Assembly (NCBI RefSeq): GCF_020859565.1
Contig: NZ_JAJHUO010000006.1
Coordinates: forward strand, 1-64,000
Length of the DNA: 64,000 nt
Reading direction: 5' to 3'
Source: Saccharothrix luteola
GTDB lineage: Bacteria; Actinomycetota; Actinomycetes; Mycobacteriales; Pseudonocardiaceae
Numbering within the stretch: the first letter of the stretch is position 1; each line of letters opens with the position of its first letter. Under the pieces are notes generated by a model, which ran no database searches, was not told where the DNA came from, and worked only from the letters and a program-made list of their open reading frames with translations. The position numbers and the translations under genes are program-made. Shown here piece by piece: positions 62,607 to 64,000 of the stretch.

Positions 62607-64000
62607 TCACAGCAGCCCGGCGGAGCGGGCCCAGCGGTACTTGGCGCCGAGCACGGCGACCGGCTTCTCCGTGGTGTACGGGTAGGCGACGACGCCGTGC
62701 CGGTACAGGTGTTCACTGGCTTCTTCGACTTCCACGTCGCCGGAGAGAGAGGCGACGACGGGCTTGTGGATCCCCTGGTCCCGGTAGTGCCGGACGACCT
62801 CGACGACGAGTTCGGCGAACACCATCGGCGGCGTGACGATGGTGTGCCAGTAGCCGAGGATCAGGGCGTGCACGCGCTCGTCCTCCAGGCCGAGCGCGAT
62901 GGTGTCGCGGTAGGTGGAGGGCGGTTCGCCGCCGGTGATGTCGACGGGGTTGCCCGCCGCGCCGAACGGCGGGATGAACCGCCGGAACGCCGCGTCCAGG
63001 TCGGCCGGGATCTCCATGAGGGAGAGTCCGTTGTCGACGCACGCGTCGGACAGCAGCACGCCGGAGCCGCCCGCGCCGGTGATGATGACGACGTTCTCGC
63101 CCTTGGGCGTGGGCAGCAGGGGCACGCCGCGCGCGTACTCCAGCATGTCGTTGAGACCGGGGGCGCGGATGACGCCGCTCTGCCGCAGGATGTCGTCGTA
63201 GACCTTGTCGTTGCCGGCCAGTGCGCCGGTGTGCGAACTGGCGGCTTTCGCGCCTTGGGCGGTGCGGCCGGCTTTGAGGACCACGACGGGTTTGTGCGCC
63301 GACACGCGCTTGGCGGTCTCGGCGAACGCGCGGCCGTCCTTGAGGTCTTCCAGGTGCATGGCGATGAGCTGGGTGTTGTCGTCCTGCTCGAAGAACGTGA
63401 GCAGGTCGTCCTCGTCGATGTCCGCCTTGTTGCCGACGCCGACGATGGAGGACACGCCCATCCGGGCGGAGCGGCTGAACCCGAGGATCGCCATGCCGAT
63501 GCCCCCGCTCTGCGAGGACAGGGCGACCCCGCCCTTCACGTCGTACGGGGTGCAGAACGTAGCTGAAAGACTTTCGGGTGTGTAGTAGTAGCCGTAGATG
63601 TTCGGGCCGAGGACGCGCACCCCGTGCTTGCGCGCGATGGCCACGACCTCGTCCTGCAACTCGTGGTTACCGGTCTCGCCGAAGCCGGACGGGATGAGGA
63701 TCGCGCCCGCCACGCCCTTCGCGCCGACTTCTTCGAGCGCGGCGGGCACGAACTTCGCCGGGATCGCGAACACCGCCACGTCCACGTCGCCGGGCACGTC
63801 GGTGATGCTGCGGTAGGCCTTGCGGTCGAGGATTTCGTCCGCTTTGGGGTTGATCGGGTAGATCTCGCCCCGGTAGCCGCCGTCGACCAGGTTGCGCATC
63901 ACCGAATTGCCGATCTTGCCGGTCTCGTTGGACGCGCCGATGACGGCGACCGCGGCCGGTTTCATGATCCTGTTCATCGAGGCCAGGATGTCCTCCTGGC
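62607..64000 (-). CDS. NDP-forming acyl-CoA synthetase-like protein (CoA-binding and ligase-CoA domains), N-terminus outside window
   Basis: At least 457 residues. A CoA-binding Rossmann domain (RIMKPAAVAVIGASNETGKIGN, then YPINPKADEILDRKAY) is followed by two succinyl-CoA-ligase-like domains (ALSSQSGGIGMAIL; SSHTGALAGND with the phospho-His). An ATG lies at 63977, but the frame stays open to the window edge (QEDILAS before it), where homologs already show similarity, so the real start is probably beyond 64000. Family members make acyl-CoA with ATP or GTP; the ATP-grasp beta part must be a separate gene. Confidence 0.85.
   Translation of the reverse strand, partial: QEDILASMNRIMKPAAVAVIGASNETGKIGNSVMRNLVDGGYRGEIYPINPKADEILDRKAYRSITDVPGDVDVAVFAIPAKFVPAALEEVGAKGVAGAILIPSGFGETGNHELQDEVVAIARKHGVRVLGPNIYGYYYTPESLSATFCTPYDVKGGVALSSQSGGIGMAILGFSRSARMGVSSIVGVGNKADIDEDDLLTFFEQDDNTQLIAMHLEDLKDGRAFAETAKRVSAHKPVVVLKAGRTAQGAKAASSHTGALAGNDKVYDDILRQSGVIRAPGLNDMLEYARGVPLLPTPKGENVVIITGAGGSGVLLSDACVDNGLSLMEIPADLDAAFRRFIPPFGAAGNPVDITGGEPPSTYRDTIALGLEDERVHALILGYWHTIVTPPMVFAELVVEVVRHYRDQGIHKPVVASLSGDVEVEEASEHLYRHGVVAYPYTTEKPVAVLGAKYRWARSAGLL

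Overview
This 64 kb window is chromosomal DNA from a high-GC actinomycete, most likely a member of the Pseudonocardiaceae (Saccharothrix/Actinosynnema/Lentzea type). This rests on frequent GTG starts, four-base ATGA/GTGA overlaps between genes, actinobacterial families (DUF3039, DUF3093, DUF3099, DUF3159, DUF3710, DUF4193, DUF397 with an XRE partner, Cei, polyphosphate glucokinase) and a gene order matching the dxs1-ceoBC-dut-cei-suhB-ppgK-sigA...sigB segment of Mycobacterium tuberculosis. The taxon is an inference; no 16S sequence lies inside the window.

Layout. Positions 1-255 hold the promoter and leader of an rRNA operon that leaves the window on the minus strand. 337-2158 is a two-component system. 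2524-19062 is the conserved core: SPFH protein, dxs, TrmA/RlmD-type RNA methyltransferase, APC permease, two TrkA proteins (ceoB/ceoC), DUF3159, OB-fold protein, hydrolase, DUF3710, dut, DUF3093, DUF4193, cei, suhB, ppgK and sigA. Between sigA and sigB (19.2-38.7 kb) the conserved small genes (zinc-ribbon protein, YihY-like protein, DUF3039) are spread apart by accessory cargo. That cargo is a broken vanadium haloperoxidase, a two-gene NLR-type signalling module, a ROK-controlled xylose-type ABC transporter, a helicase, a pseudouridine salvage pair (psuG plus kinase), a PucR regulator, a TetR regulator with its divergent target, a methyltransferase and dtd. After sigB come an APH-like kinase, class I fumarase, an XRE/DUF397 pair, a secreted phosphodiesterase-lectin protein and two paralogous lipoproteins.

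46.9-54.0 kb is an oxidative uronate/aldarate pathway: uronate dehydrogenase, glucarate dehydratase, 5-keto-4-deoxyglucarate dehydratase and 2-ketoglutarate semialdehyde dehydrogenase, with an IclR regulator. It appears to have lost its ABC transporter genes, leaving a start-side and an end-side remnant. 54.4-59.4 kb is a second catabolic-looking locus (acyl-CoA-dehydrogenase-like protein, aldehyde dehydrogenase, ketopantoate-reductase-like protein, GntR/FCD regulator and a 68-residue protein) tied together by three copies of one operator-like sequence. The right end holds terC, a small membrane protein, an atypical Nramp-related transporter and an NDP-forming acyl-CoA synthetase that runs off the edge.

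The most notable system is the pair at 21236-23714. A small helical protein ends in the same RHIM-like amyloid motif (GVQVGDGNT) that begins the adjacent NB-ARC/TPR protein. This is the arrangement expected of a bacterial NLR that triggers a cell-death effector by amyloid templating. Other original signals are a family of 21-bp intergenic repeats in three hairpin-forming clusters, a 50-bp inverted repeat near 2.4 kb, a four-site TetR operator array over a probably leaderless promoter, and a histidine kinase with no canonical start codon.
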